DNA from: Fimbriimonadaceae bacterium
GTDB taxonomy: Bacteria; Armatimonadota; UBA10988
Length of the DNA: 64,000 bases
Assembly (NCBI GenBank): GCA_020850355.1
Contig: JADZEX010000026.1
Span: forward strand, 112,873-176,872
Reading direction: 5' to 3'
Under the pieces are notes generated by a model. It had not been told where the DNA came from. It was given only the letters and a program-made list of their open reading frames with translations, and ran no database searches. A program made the translations under genes and the position numbers. Numbering within the stretch: position 1 is the stretch's first letter; every line of letters starts with the position of its first letter. Positions 16,351 through 25,621 of this stretch are shown piece after piece.

Positions 16351-19035
16351 TCACCTCGCGGCCTGCGGCAGGCGGGTCTGCAGGTCCTCGGGCCGGCTCT
16401 CGACCCAGGCGCCATGGACCAGTCGTCGGGCAACCGTAGCGCGCGCCGGCAGCCGCCACAGCTCCGTCTCGCCGCGCCGCAGCCAGGTGCCCTCCTGCAA
16501 CAGCATCGTGACCGCCTGCCCCGCCGGATTGCGACTGACGATGCCTAGCGTCCCGTCGGTGGTCAGCTCACCGCGCGCCCCGAAGGTGACCTCGTGCTGC
16601 CAGCCGTCGACCTCCAGCAGCAGCCCGTCGGCGGCCTGCTCACCGCGCGCCGTCAGCTTCGGCGGCTGCAGTGCCGTGACTTGCTGCGCGGTCTCGACGG
16701 CCACCGCGTCGACGTCGCCCTGACCGGTGTCGAAGTAGTTGAAGGCCAGGCAGATGGTCGCGCAGCCGGCCGGCACGGTCCCTTCCAGGCGTGCCTCGGC
16801 CCAGGTGCCTTCCGACTTCAGCGGCGGGCTGGTGAGGTTCCGGAAGGCAGCGTTGGCGGCGTTCCAGTAGTAGATGGTCAGCGTGGCACCTTGGCTGGCG
16901 CCGCGGGTGCGGTAGCGGCAGGTGGCCGTGAAGCGGGTGCCCACCGGCAACGTGAAGCGGTTGCTGTAGAGGTAGCCGGCGCCGACGATGCGGGCGCACT
17001 GCTGGCCGCTGGCCGGGCTCTCGGTGACCACCTGATGATTCGGGCCCTGGCCCTCGGCGTCGCGGATCTGCCAGCCGGAGAGGCCCTTCTCGAAGTCGGC
17101 GTTGGCCAGCAGTTCGTTGTTGCGGCGCGGCACCAGCAGCGCCCGGAAGGCGGTCGCGGCGGTCTGGCCGGTGGTCCCGGCGAGGTATGGGCCGTAGCGC
17201 TCGGCGCCGGGGTAGTCGCCGCCCGACCAGGCCACGCCGCCCGGCGCGAAGAGCCAGGCGTAGAGCATTGCCTGGGTGCCGCGCAGCTCGGCGGCGGCGC
17301 CCTGCCAGCGGACCGCCGCGCCGGCCGGGCCGTGCAGCAGCCAACTGAAGCGATGCGCCGCTGGCGCGGCGAGGTCGTCGAGCAGCAGGTAGGCGTGCGG
17401 CGGCAGGTAGACGACCTGCCGCGTGAAGCGGTCGAGCGCCTTGGTGGCGTCCTTGTTGTAGGCCGCCGCCCCTTCGGCGGTCAGGCTGGTGATCCCCGGC
17501 GAGGGCAGCAGGCTGGTCAGGCGGCCGCCTGCGAGGTTGATCTGGTCGCGGCCCGGCGTGCTGACGGCGCTGCTGCGGAGGTACTCGGCGTCGAGGTCGA
17601 GCACCACCGTCGAGTGGCCGAGGGTTCCCGAGGTGTAGCGCCGCGCGGGCGGGTTGAAGTAGCTGCGGTACCCCGGATCAGCGGCGGCGACGCCCCCGGC
17701 CGCGGTGATCTGAAAGCTGAGCTGGTCGTAGTGATTGTGCCCCACGGCCTCGGTTGGGGGACCGGCCTTGAAGGCCAGGAACGGCTCGTCGGGCGACTCC
17801 CCGCGCAGGAAGCCGTAGCCAATGTAGACATGCGCCGCGCTGCCCCGCCACGACGGCACCGCCGGCGGGTCCGGCCGCGCCAGCAGCGGGGCGCAGGCCA
17901 GGAACTCGTTGAGGTCGCCGAGTTCCGCCAGCAGCCCGGTCTCCAGCAGCGCGAACCGCGCCCCCTCGTCGCCGGCGTTGGCCAGCAGGGCCAGCGCGCG
18001 CGGGTAGGCAGTGCCCCAGCCGCCGTCACCGAAGGTCGGCTGCCCGAGTCCGTGCGGCGACGCCCCGTTGACGCAGAACCGGGCGAGGGTCGCCAGGAAC
18101 GGGTGCTGCCGCAGATCGTGCGCGACCCCGGCGCTGTCGAAGCCGAGAATCAGGCCGGCCAGTTGGTCGGCGGCGTAGGTCCCGTACATCGGGCCTTCGA
18201 AGCTTCCGCCGTCGCGGCCCTGCCGGTCGAACTGCCGCCGGGTGTTGACGATGGCCTCGTCGATCCAGCCCGCCGCCTGCGGTTCGTCGCCGGCCAGGGC
18301 CACCGCGGCCAAGCCGAGGCCGGTGTTGACCACGGCCCAGAAGTTGTGATAGGGGTCGAGTTTGGTGAGCTGCCGGCGAATCGGCTCGATCCCCTTGCTG
18401 ACCAGCGCGGTCCGCAAGGTCTGCCGTTCGGCCACACTGAGTTTGGCGTGGCACCAGTCGTAGAACAGAGCCACCGCCTCGGTGCAGTGGCCGGTGTCGA
18501 GGCAGGCGTCGAGGGTGCCGCCGTTGTAGCTCTGGTCGGTCCAGACCGGCCAGGCCGCCAGCCCGAGGGCCAACTCCTTGGCCTTCGTGAAGCACAGCGC
18601 GTCGTCGTTCACCAGCGCCAGCAGGCTGAAGTGCTTCAGACGGGTGGTGAGGCTGTCTTCGCGCTCCTGGAACATCGCCGTCCAGGGCGGGTAGTGCGAG
18701 CTCTCGGGGTGCGCCGGCGGCGGGGTTGGACCAAAGGTGTAGCTCCACTCCCAGCCGCGGTGTTCGTTGTTGGCGGCGGGGATCTGCACGGTGTAGCGGT
18801 AGGTCGGCGCCGCGGCCAGGCGCTTCGCCCGGGCCACGATGCCGGCCCAGGCCTCGGCTGGGACCGCGCCGCCGAGCGCCGGGGTGGTCTGCGCCGTGAC
18901 CGCCCGCAAGGCGGGCAGGTTGGCGGCGGTGATCCAGATCCGCGGCCGGCCGGCGGTGGGCGTGGCCCCGTCCGCGGTGGCGGGCCACAGCAACCCGGTC
19001 AAGAGCAACGTAGTACCCAGCGTGACGCGTGCCAT
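16351..19035 (-). CDS. Secreted heparinase II/III-like protein with a C-terminal carbohydrate-binding-like domain
   Basis: Protein of 894 residues with a signal peptide (TLGTTLLLTGLLWPATADG). A long helical toroid follows (GHCTEAVALFYDWCHAKLS, NFWAVVNTGLGLAAVAL). The heparinase II/III sandwich then carries EAVGHNHYDQLSFQITAAGG and AADPGYRSYFNPP, where the HNHYD His group sits at the expected place. From about residue 640, ANADFEKGLSGWQIRDAEG begins a CBM4/9-like jelly-roll. It is the first gene of the nine-gene minus-strand block and is distinct in sequence from the other heparinase of the window. ATG 19035 is chosen for the GGGAGC site and the signal peptide. Substrate specificity is not visible. 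Confidence 0.8.
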   Translation of the reverse strand: MARVTLGTTLLLTGLLWPATADGATPTAGRPRIWITAANLPALRAVTAQTTPALGGAVPAEAWAGIVARAKRLAAAPTYRYTVQIPAANNEHRGWEWSYTFGPTPPPAHPESSHYPPWTAMFQEREDSLTTRLKHFSLLALVNDDALCFTKAKELALGLAAWPVWTDQSYNGGTLDACLDTGHCTEAVALFYDWCHAKLSVAERQTLRTALVSKGIEPIRRQLTKLDPYHNFWAVVNTGLGLAAVALAGDEPQAAGWIDEAIVNTRRQFDRQGRDGGSFEGPMYGTYAADQLAGLILGFDSAGVAHDLRQHPFLATLARFCVNGASPHGLGQPTFGDGGWGTAYPRALALLANAGDEGARFALLETGLLAELGDLNEFLACAPLLARPDPPAVPSWRGSAAHVYIGYGFLRGESPDEPFLAFKAGPPTEAVGHNHYDQLSFQITAAGGVAAADPGYRSYFNPPARRYTSGTLGHSTVVLDLDAEYLRSSAVSTPGRDQINLAGGRLTSLLPSPGITSLTAEGAAAYNKDATKALDRFTRQVVYLPPHAYLLLDDLAAPAAHRFSWLLHGPAGAAVRWQGAAAELRGTQAMLYAWLFAPGGVAWSGGDYPGAERYGPYLAGTTGQTAATAFRALLVPRRNNELLANADFEKGLSGWQIRDAEGQGPNHQVVTESPASGQQCARIVGAGYLYSNRFTLPVGTRFTATCRYRTRGASQGATLTIYYWNAANAAFRNLTSPPLKSEGTWAEARLEGTVPAGCATICLAFNYFDTGQGDVDAVAVETAQQVTALQPPKLTARGEQAADGLLLEVDGWQHEVTFGARGELTTDGTLGIVSRNPAGQAVTMLLQEGTWLRRGETELWRLPARATVARRLVHGAWVESRPEDLQTRLPQAAR

Positions 19036-19078
19036 CGGCAGCTCCCAACCCAGTGTAGCTGCTGCCACCCGACCGGCG

Positions 19079-20227
19079 TCAAGCCGGCGGCAGCAGCAAC
19101 CGGAACGTGGTGCCCCGACCCAGCTCGCTGTGGACCTCGAGGTGCCCGCCGCAGGCTTGCGCCAGTTCGTAGCAACTGGCCAGCCCGAGGCCGGTGCCTT
19201 CGCCGACCGGCTTGGTGGTGAACTGCGGCTCGAAGATTCGCGCGAGGTGCTCGGGCGCCACGCCACAGCCGTTGTCGGCCACCCCGACCACCACCCGGCC
19301 GTCCTCGACGGTGGTGGTGAAGGTCAGCCGGGCATCGCCACGCTCGCGCAGCGCGTAGAGTGCATTGTCGATCAGATTGGTGAGAATCTGGTTGAAGTCA
19401 CTGGCGACGATCACCACCTTCGGCACCGGCTGGAGCTGCTGGCTGACGCGCACCTTGTAGCGGAACTGCGGATGCACCTGCCAGAAGCCGATCTGCCGCA
19501 CGATCAGGTCGCACAGATCGGTCGGGCGCCCTTCCTCCACCATCATGTCGCGGCTGCGGACGCCGAGCAGCAGCCGCCCGATGATCGCCTGCAGCTCGTC
19601 GGCCACGTCGCGGGCCTTCTGAATCAGCTCCTCGCGCTCGTCGGCCGGGCGGGCGAGGGCGATTTCGAGGTAGCCCATCAGGGCGGTCAGCGGGCTGTTC
19701 AGATTGTGCGCCAACTGCGCGGAGTTGCGGCCGACCAGGGCGAACTGCTGCTGCGCCAGCAGTTGCGCGGTGCGCGCGCGGACCTCCGACTCCAGGTTCT
19801 GGTTCAGCGCCCGCAGCTCGTCCTGCAGGAACTTCACCCGCAGGGCGCTCTGCACGCGGGCCTGCAGCTCCTGCGGGCGAAACGGCTTGATCACGTAGTC
19901 GTCGGCGCGGAACTCGAAGCCGCGGACGATCTCCGCGATGTTGCCGCGGGCCGTGACCACAATCACCGGGAGGCTGTCAAGCTGTGGGTTGGCGCGAATC
20001 TGGGCCAAGACCTCGAAGCCGTCGATGTCCGGCAGGCCGAGGTCGAGGAGCACCAGGTCAAAGGGCTGCGCGGCCAGACAGCTCAACGCCTCGCTGCCGA
20101 GTTCGGCTTCGACGCAGTCGCAGTTGGCCAGCGTGCGCGTCACGATGCGCCGGCCCGCGCCGTTGTCTTCCACCACCAGGACTCGCGGCCGTGCTGCGGC
20201 GGCGGTCTGGCTCTCCCCACTTGCCAC
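19079..20227 (-). CDS. Hybrid response regulator/histidine kinase (REC-HisKA-HATPase)
   Basis: Soluble signalling protein of 382 residues. The N-terminal receiver has Asp62 as phospho-acceptor (FDLVLLDLGLPD), Thr92 and Lys114 (VIKPF). A coiled-coil linker leads to a dimerisation box with His174 (AQLAHNLNSPLTALMGYLE). The ATPase domain shows the N box (NQILTNLIDNALYAL), DNGCGV and GEGTGLGLA. It has no membrane segment or sensor domain, so input probably comes through phosphorylation of the receiver by another kinase. I prefer GTG 20227 because GGGAGG lies six bases upstream; ATG 20302 has no ribosome site and would leave three bases to the divergent gene. Confidence 0.88.
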   Translation of the reverse strand: MASGESQTAAAARPRVLVVEDNGAGRRIVTRTLANCDCVEAELGSEALSCLAAQPFDLVLLDLGLPDIDGFEVLAQIRANPQLDSLPVIVVTARGNIAEIVRGFEFRADDYVIKPFRPQELQARVQSALRVKFLQDELRALNQNLESEVRARTAQLLAQQQFALVGRNSAQLAHNLNSPLTALMGYLEIALARPADEREELIQKARDVADELQAIIGRLLLGVRSRDMMVEEGRPTDLCDLIVRQIGFWQVHPQFRYKVRVSQQLQPVPKVVIVASDFNQILTNLIDNALYALRERGDARLTFTTTVEDGRVVVGVADNGCGVAPEHLARIFEPQFTTKPVGEGTGLGLASCYELAQACGGHLEVHSELGRGTTFRLLLPPA

Positions 20228-20297
20228 TGGCTGCCTCCCGACTTTCGCGCCCGGAGCGCTGTTCCCCTCGTCGGCAGAGGTCCCTCTGCGCACACTT

Positions 20298-20326
20298 GCC
20301 ATACCATGTCGGCAGTTTCACGGCAA
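20298..20326 (-). promoter_or_regulatory. Candidate promoter for the histidine kinase gene
   Basis: Reading the minus strand, TTGCCG (20326-20321) and TATGGC (20303-20298) are separated by 17 bases. The -10 match is modest. It would start RNA near 20290 and leave a leader of about 60 bases before GTG 20227, consistent with the shorter kinase start. The -10 overlaps the ATG of the divergent secreted-protein gene. Confidence 0.3.
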
Positions 20327-21334
20327 CCTTGCGGGTCACGGCGGCGGCCTCCCGGCTGTTGGCTGCCGCTCGCCCTGCTGCTCCTGCGCGGCCCCGCCGT
20401 GCCAGCCGCGGCCGACTTGGCGCAGGTGGCGGTCGGCCCGCGCGCCTGGGCCGTACTGCGTGACGCTGAGCTGCTGGTCGGGCCGCCGCCAAGTGACCAG
20501 TGGCGACCGCAACGCCGGGCGGCCGCCGCCGACTGCCGCCTGCCGACCTGGGACCGGCGCGGCCGCCTGTGGGTCGCCCGGGGTGGCGAGCTGTTACGCT
20601 GGACCGGCCGCTGGGAGGTGATCGACCGCCGCGGCGCGCCGATCCTGCAGATCCTGCCGGGGCCCGGTGGCCTGGTGCTGTTGAGCGGTTACGCCGCCGA
20701 CCCGGCGCCGGTCCGCAGCCGGGTCTGGTGGCTGCCCGACGGCGGCCGAGCCAGCGCCATCGGCGGGATTCCGCCGACCTGGCGGACCTGGCGGCTCGGC
20801 TGGGCGGCCCATCCCGACGGGGTCCGGCTGACCGCCTGCGTTCACAAAGCCACGCGCTACTGGCGGGTGCCGCACCACGGATACTTCGTCTTCTTATGGC
20901 GCAGCGGACGGGTCGAGCCCTGCTGGCTGGGCAGTCGGCTGGCGCGCCCCTACCTGGCCGCGGTCCACGCCACGCTGCGGCCCGGCCGGGCCGACCGGCT
21001 GGTCAGTCTGGAGGTCGACGGCGCGGGCGAACGGCGAGTCGCCGTCTACCGGCCAATCGGCTTCGGTTACGAGCACGAATGGGACAGCCCGCCCGTGCCG
21101 GGAGGTTCCGACCTGCACAGCGGCGGCAACTGGGTGCTGCTACAGGGCCTGACCGCGGTGCCCTGGGTCCGCGGCCTGACCTGGGACGGGCAGCAGTACC
21201 GCCTTGGCGAGCCGCAGCCGGAGCCCGCCCCGCCGGCCGCGCAGGCCGCCTTGCCAGATGGCCGCCTGGTGGCGTTCACTTCGCCCGGGTGGGTCACACT
21301 AGTCCTGTCCGGGCCGTCTGGAGGGAACCGATGA
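20306..21334 (+). CDS. Secreted protein of unknown function
   Basis: Protein of 342 residues, not recognised. The N-terminus is a signal peptide (CWLPLALLLLRGPAVPAAA). The rest is rich in Trp, Arg and short strand-like stretches such as RRGRLWVARGGELLRWTGRWEV and RVAVYRPIGFGYEHEWD, suggesting an all-beta, possibly propeller, fold. ATG 20306 has no clear ribosome site; no other in-frame start leaves the signal peptide intact. It ends in an ATGA overlap with the DUF3160 gene, so the two products probably work together in the envelope. Confidence 0.6.
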   Translation: MSAVSRQPCGSRRRPPGCWLPLALLLLRGPAVPAAADLAQVAVGPRAWAVLRDAELLVGPPPSDQWRPQRRAAAADCRLPTWDRRGRLWVARGGELLRWTGRWEVIDRRGAPILQILPGPGGLVLLSGYAADPAPVRSRVWWLPDGGRASAIGGIPPTWRTWRLGWAAHPDGVRLTACVHKATRYWRVPHHGYFVFLWRSGRVEPCWLGSRLARPYLAAVHATLRPGRADRLVSLEVDGAGERRVAVYRPIGFGYEHEWDSPPVPGGSDLHSGGNWVLLQGLTAVPWVRGLTWDGQQYRLGEPQPEPAPPAAQAALPDGRLVAFTSPGWVTLVLSGPSGGNR

Positions 21335-23394
21335 GTCGTATCTTGAGGGTTCTGCTGATCTGCTGCGTCGCCTGGCCGGCCACCGCCGAGGTCGCCCCGA
21401 AGGTGCCGTGGTATGCGGTCAAGCCCGATCTCAGCAACATCAGCAACCGCAAGCAGCTTCCGAAGCTGACCAGGCCGCAGCAACAGCACCTGGTGACCAA
21501 CGCCTTTGTGGTGCGGCCGACGGTCGAGGAGCAGTTGTTCTATCTCTACGAGACCAACAACTACCGCGACCAGCCGTCGATCGTCACGACCGACAGCGTG
21601 CTGCACACCTACCACATCTTCTTCAGCTTCATGCTGCGCTGGCTGGAGCGCGAGAAGCTGCTGCCCGTGCTGCGCGGCTTCTGCGACGACCTCCTCAAGC
21701 GGCAGCTCCAGATGGTCGGCGGCACTCACCCGCCGCTGGTTCAAGAGGCCCTCGCACGCAACATCGCCTTCCTGGCGGTGCCGGCCAGTCTGCTGGGTGG
21801 CCAGGTGCCGCCGCTGCCGGACGCTGCGCAGAAGCTGCTGACCACCGAGCTGGAGCGGATCAAGGCCCACGCCAAGCGCGAAGACTGCCTGACCGGGTCC
21901 ACCCTGGACTACACCCAGTTCATCCCGCGCGGCCATTACACGCGCTCCCAGGCGCTGAGCGACTACTTCCTGGCGATGATGTGGCTGGGCCTGGTGCCGC
22001 TGGACCTGGACGCCAAGAACCCCACCGCCGTGGTGCAGGCGCTGCTGCTGACCGAGCAACTGGCTGGCAACGCCGACTTCGCGCAGCGCTGGCAGGCCAT
22101 CTACGACCCGACCGCCTTCTTCGTGGGCAAGGCCGATGACCTCACCTTCCGGGAGTTCGCGCCGGTCGTCCGCGAGGTCTATGGCAGCGGCGACATCAAC
22201 CGCTTCGGCGACGCCGCCAAGGTGGCCGACTTCCTCAAGGCCGCCGAGAAGCTGCCGCGCCCGCAGATCGCCGGGGCGGTCTGGAACGGCAGCGAGACCG
22301 TGATCCAGGGGCCCCAGTTCAGGCTGCTGGGGCAGCGCTACATCCCTGACAGCCGGATGCTGCAGGAGCTGACCTACCCGCGGGTCGGCACGCTGGCGAA
22401 GCCGCGCCACTTCCCGCGCGGTCTGGACGTGATGGCCGTCCTGGGCAGCAGCCGCGCCGCCGAGTTGCTCGACAAGGTCTACGGCGAGCCGGCTTTCGAG
22501 CACTACCTCTCCCAGCGCGGCAAGCTGCAGGCCGAGTTTGGCAAGCTGACCACCGCCGACTGGCAGCAGAACCTGTACTTCGGCTGGCTCTACAGCCTGC
22601 AGCCCCTGCTGACCGTCCGTCCGGCCGGCTACCCGGCCTTCATGCGCAACACCGCCTGGCGCGACAAGTCGCTGATCACAGCACTCTCGAGCTGGACGCA
22701 GTTGCGGCACGACACGGTGCTCTACGGCAAGCAGTCGGTGGCCGAAGCTGGCGGGGCCGAAGAGCCACCGCCCCCGGCCGGCTACGTCGAGCCCGAGCCG
22801 GAGCTTTACGTGCGTCTGCGCTGGCTCTCCAACCTGACCCGCACCGGCTTGCAGGGGCACGGTTACATCACCAAGGACGACGACGTCTGGTGGGCCTTCG
22901 ACCGCTTCGAGACGTTGCTCGGCGACCTCGCGCGGATCAGTCGCAAGGAGCTGACCGGCGTCGTGCCGGACGAGACCGACCTCAACATCGTGAAGTGGTT
23001 CGGCGGTGAGCTGGAAAGCATCATGCTCAACGTCGCCCAGTTGGCCGATCCCGACCAGGCCCCGGCGCGGTGGGACCTGATCAGCTCCAAGACCGACCGC
23101 AACATGGCGCTGGCGACCGACGTCCACACCAGCTTCGACCAGGTCCTGCAAGAGGCCATTGGCCCGGCCTGCGAGCTGTGGGTCGTGGCGCCGTTCAAGA
23201 ACCGCCTGCTCGCCTTCCGCGGGGCCACCTTCTCATACTGGGAGTTCGTCGGCCCGGCCGCCGAACGGCTGACCGACGAAGCCTGGCAGGAGGCCCTGGC
23301 GATTGGCAAAGCTCCGGCGCAGCCCGACTGGGTCCGCAAGGTGATCCTGCCGCCCGGCCCGACGAAGTCCGAGCATCAGGCTGAGGTCGAGTAG
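21331..23394 (+). CDS. Secreted DUF3160 protein
   Basis: Protein of 687 residues with a signal peptide (RVLLICCVAWPATA). It shows the DUF3160 signature: NYRDQPSIVTTDSVLHTYHIFF near residue 85, the LSDYFLAMMWLGLVPLD region, and RFGDAAKVADFL, with the domain running nearly full length. The biochemical role of DUF3160 proteins is unknown. They are large, helical and exported, and are frequent in environmental phyla. The start overlaps the stop of the secreted-protein gene (ATGA) and is preceded by GGAGGG. Confidence 0.82.
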   Translation: MSRILRVLLICCVAWPATAEVAPKVPWYAVKPDLSNISNRKQLPKLTRPQQQHLVTNAFVVRPTVEEQLFYLYETNNYRDQPSIVTTDSVLHTYHIFFSFMLRWLEREKLLPVLRGFCDDLLKRQLQMVGGTHPPLVQEALARNIAFLAVPASLLGGQVPPLPDAAQKLLTTELERIKAHAKREDCLTGSTLDYTQFIPRGHYTRSQALSDYFLAMMWLGLVPLDLDAKNPTAVVQALLLTEQLAGNADFAQRWQAIYDPTAFFVGKADDLTFREFAPVVREVYGSGDINRFGDAAKVADFLKAAEKLPRPQIAGAVWNGSETVIQGPQFRLLGQRYIPDSRMLQELTYPRVGTLAKPRHFPRGLDVMAVLGSSRAAELLDKVYGEPAFEHYLSQRGKLQAEFGKLTTADWQQNLYFGWLYSLQPLLTVRPAGYPAFMRNTAWRDKSLITALSSWTQLRHDTVLYGKQSVAEAGGAEEPPPPAGYVEPEPELYVRLRWLSNLTRTGLQGHGYITKDDDVWWAFDRFETLLGDLARISRKELTGVVPDETDLNIVKWFGGELESIMLNVAQLADPDQAPARWDLISSKTDRNMALATDVHTSFDQVLQEAIGPACELWVVAPFKNRLLAFRGATFSYWEFVGPAAERLTDEAWQEALAIGKAPAQPDWVRKVILPPGPTKSEHQAEVE

Positions 23395-23404
23395 CCCCGA
23401 GCTC

Positions 23405-24352
23405 GTGGCACGCCGCAGCCTGACCGCTCGTCGCGCCGCCGCTCCCGGTCTCGGGAGCGGCGGCGCCTGGCGTTGGGGCCTCGGGGCGCTGCTGCTGCTG
23501 GCGCCGCCCGGGCCCGCCGTGGTCGTGGCGGCGGTCGGCGACGTGCAGCCGGCCCGTGGGATGACCGCCCGGCTGCAGCGCCACGGCTGGCCCTGGGCCT
23601 GGGACCGGGTGCGGCCGTGGTTACGCCAGGCCGACTGGCGCTGCGCCAACTTCGAGGGCGTGGCCAGCGACCGTGGCAGCGCCCGCGGGCAGCCCTACAG
23701 CTTCCGCACGCCGCCCGCCCGCGCCGTCGGGGTGCTCCGCGCCGGCGGGTTCAACCTCGTCAGCCTGGCCAACAACCACGCTGGCGACTACGGCCCGCTG
23801 GCACTCGCCGACAGCCTGGCGGCGTTTGGCACGGCCGGGCTGCAGGCCCTCGGCGCTGGCGCCGACCGCGCGGCGGCGGTCACGCCGACCGTGCTGACCC
23901 GGCCAGGCCTGCGGGTCGCCTGGCTGGCCTACACCGACTGGCCCGGCAGCGCGCGGGCCGACGAGTCACCCGTGCTGGCGACCGTCGACGACGCGACGTT
24001 TGACCAGGAGATCGCCGCCGCGGCCGCGGCGGCCGAGGTGCTGGTGCTGTCAGTCCACTGGGGCACCGAGTACCGCCGCAGCCCGGACCCGCGGCAGCGC
24101 GCGCTGGCCGCTCGGGCGGTGGCCGCCGGGGCCGACCTGATCCTCGGCCACGGCCCGCACGTCGCCCAGCCGGTCGAGCTGCTCGCGGGGCGGCCGGTGG
24201 TCTACAGCCTGGGCAACGCGCTGTTCGACCGGGACGACGAGCGCTACTCCAGCGGGCTGCTGGTCCGCGTGCGTCTGGCGCCGGACCACGCCGAGCTGCT
24301 CCAGACGGTCCGCCTGCGACTCCGTGAGGGGCGACCCGAGCCGGTCGGCTAA
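23405..24352 (+). CDS. CapA/PgsA-type metallophosphatase-fold protein
   Basis: Protein of 315 residues. The CapA family (linked to poly-gamma-glutamate and capsule synthesis) is recognised by AAVGDVQPARG, CANFEGVAS, LVSLANNHAGDYGP, VLSVHWGTEY, LILGHGPHVAQPVE and VVYSLGNALFD, in that order. These supply the Asp, Asn and His ligands of a calcineurin-like site. An N-terminal hydrophobic segment (WGLGALLLLAPPGPAVVVA) suggests export or anchoring. It starts at GTG 23405, ten bases after the DUF3160 gene, with only a weak ribosome site. The 3' end overlaps the convergent aminotransferase stop by four bases. Confidence 0.83.
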   Translation: MARRSLTARRAAAPGLGSGGAWRWGLGALLLLAPPGPAVVVAAVGDVQPARGMTARLQRHGWPWAWDRVRPWLRQADWRCANFEGVASDRGSARGQPYSFRTPPARAVGVLRAGGFNLVSLANNHAGDYGPLALADSLAAFGTAGLQALGAGADRAAAVTPTVLTRPGLRVAWLAYTDWPGSARADESPVLATVDDATFDQEIAAAAAAAEVLVLSVHWGTEYRRSPDPRQRALAARAVAAGADLILGHGPHVAQPVELLAGRPVVYSLGNALFDRDDERYSSGLLVRVRLAPDHAELLQTVRLRLREGRPEPVG

Positions 24353-25572
24353 TCCCACAGCCCGGCCGCTGCCATCGTCGCCAGGGCCGCGTCGGCCCGC
24401 TCCAAGGTCGTCGCGATGTCGGCCGCGGTGTGGCTGAAGTTGGTGTAGGTGATGCTGTAGATGATCACCCCCCGCCGCAGCAGTTCGGCCTCGAAGCGCA
24501 GGGCCAGTTCAGCCGCGGTGGCCCGCCCGCTGGGCTGCCAGACGAGTTGTTGCAGGTGCGGCAGGCCGCTCGACCGGGCCGGCGCGCGATGCTGCGTGAA
24601 CAGCGCGTTGAGCCCATCCTGGAACAGCTTCCCGACCGCCTCCAGGTGGCCGGGCACGTCGTGCGTGCGGTAGACCTCCAGCGCTGCCCGCGTCGCCGCC
24701 AGGGCTGTCGCCTCGCCGCCGAAGGTCGACGAGATGACGGCCCGGCGGACGGTCTCCATCACGTCGCGCCGGCCGCAGTAGACGCTGATCGGCCAGCCAT
24801 TGGCCATGCCCTTGCTGAACACCGCCAGGTCGGGCACCACGCCGAAGCGCTGCTGCGCCCCGCCGTTGGCCAGCCGGAAGCCGGTCACGATCTCGTCGAA
24901 CACCAGCAGGCAGCCGTACCGGTCGGCCAGCTCGCGCAGCGCCCGCAAGAAGACGCCCGCGCCTTCGCCCGCGCTGTAGGCGTAGGCCACGGTGATCGCC
25001 GCGACCTGCTCACCCGCTTCGGCCAAGATCGCTGCGAACGGCGCCGGGTCGCCCCAGGGCAGCTCGGTGTGGACGCTGCGCACCGCCTCGGGCACGCCGT
25101 CGCCGGTCATCGTGGTCAGCCAGCCGTGGTAACCGCACTTCAGGATGCGCGGCCGCCCGGTGAACGCCCTGGCCAGCTTGATCGCAGCGCTCATCGCCTC
25201 GCCGCCGGTTCGCAGGAAGCGGCAGCTCTCGGCGCAGGGCACCATCTCGACCAGCGCTTCGGCGACTTCGACCTCCAGGCTGGTCGCGTAGCTGAAGACC
25301 GTGCCGCGCTCGAGTTGCGCGCGGACCGCCTGCTCGACGGCGGGGTAGCGGTAGCCGAGCGTGATCGGCCCCAAGCTGCAGCGGTAGTCGAGATACTCGT
25401 TGCCGTCGAGGTCCCACAGCCTGCAGCCCTGGCCACGCTCAATGAAGCACGGCTCGAGGCCCCGCAAGGCCTCCCGCGGCGCCTTGCTGTGCGTCTGCGT
25501 GGCCATCGGGATCACCCGCTGCGCCCGCTCCCACAACTCCCACGACCGGGTCACGTCGCGCTGCTCGCCCAT
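24349..25572 (-). CDS. Class III aminotransferase, glutamate-1-semialdehyde aminomutase-like
   Basis: PLP enzyme of 407 residues. Recognised by the N-terminal SWELWERAQRVIP, the ornate DLDGNEYLDYRCSLGPITLGY stretch, the LRTGGEAMSAAIKLARAFTG cofactor region, LLVFDEIVTGFRLANGG (PLP-nitrogen Asp) and FSKGMANGWPISVY with the Schiff-base lysine. This branch includes HemL but also sugar and amino-acid aminotransferases. Nothing next to it concerns haem, so I do not name it hemL. ATG 25572 has GGGAGC upstream; the frame runs further, without homology. Confidence 0.83.
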   Translation of the reverse strand: MGEQRDVTRSWELWERAQRVIPMATQTHSKAPREALRGLEPCFIERGQGCRLWDLDGNEYLDYRCSLGPITLGYRYPAVEQAVRAQLERGTVFSYATSLEVEVAEALVEMVPCAESCRFLRTGGEAMSAAIKLARAFTGRPRILKCGYHGWLTTMTGDGVPEAVRSVHTELPWGDPAPFAAILAEAGEQVAAITVAYAYSAGEGAGVFLRALRELADRYGCLLVFDEIVTGFRLANGGAQQRFGVVPDLAVFSKGMANGWPISVYCGRRDVMETVRRAVISSTFGGEATALAATRAALEVYRTHDVPGHLEAVGKLFQDGLNALFTQHRAPARSSGLPHLQQLVWQPSGRATAAELALRFEAELLRRGVIIYSITYTNFSHTAADIATTLERADAALATMAAAGLWD

Positions 25573-25621
25573 CGCCTGCTCCCGTCCGCATGGTAATCCC
25601 GCCCGGCGGTCGACTGCAACG

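Noticed and set aside
20228..20302. Extending the histidine kinase to ATG 20302
   Set aside because: It would leave three bases to the divergent gene and has no ribosome site, whereas GTG 20227 has GGGAGG at ideal spacing.
24349..25572. Naming the class III aminotransferase hemL
   Set aside because: The family also contains amino-sugar and other transaminases, and no tetrapyrrole synthesis gene is adjacent.
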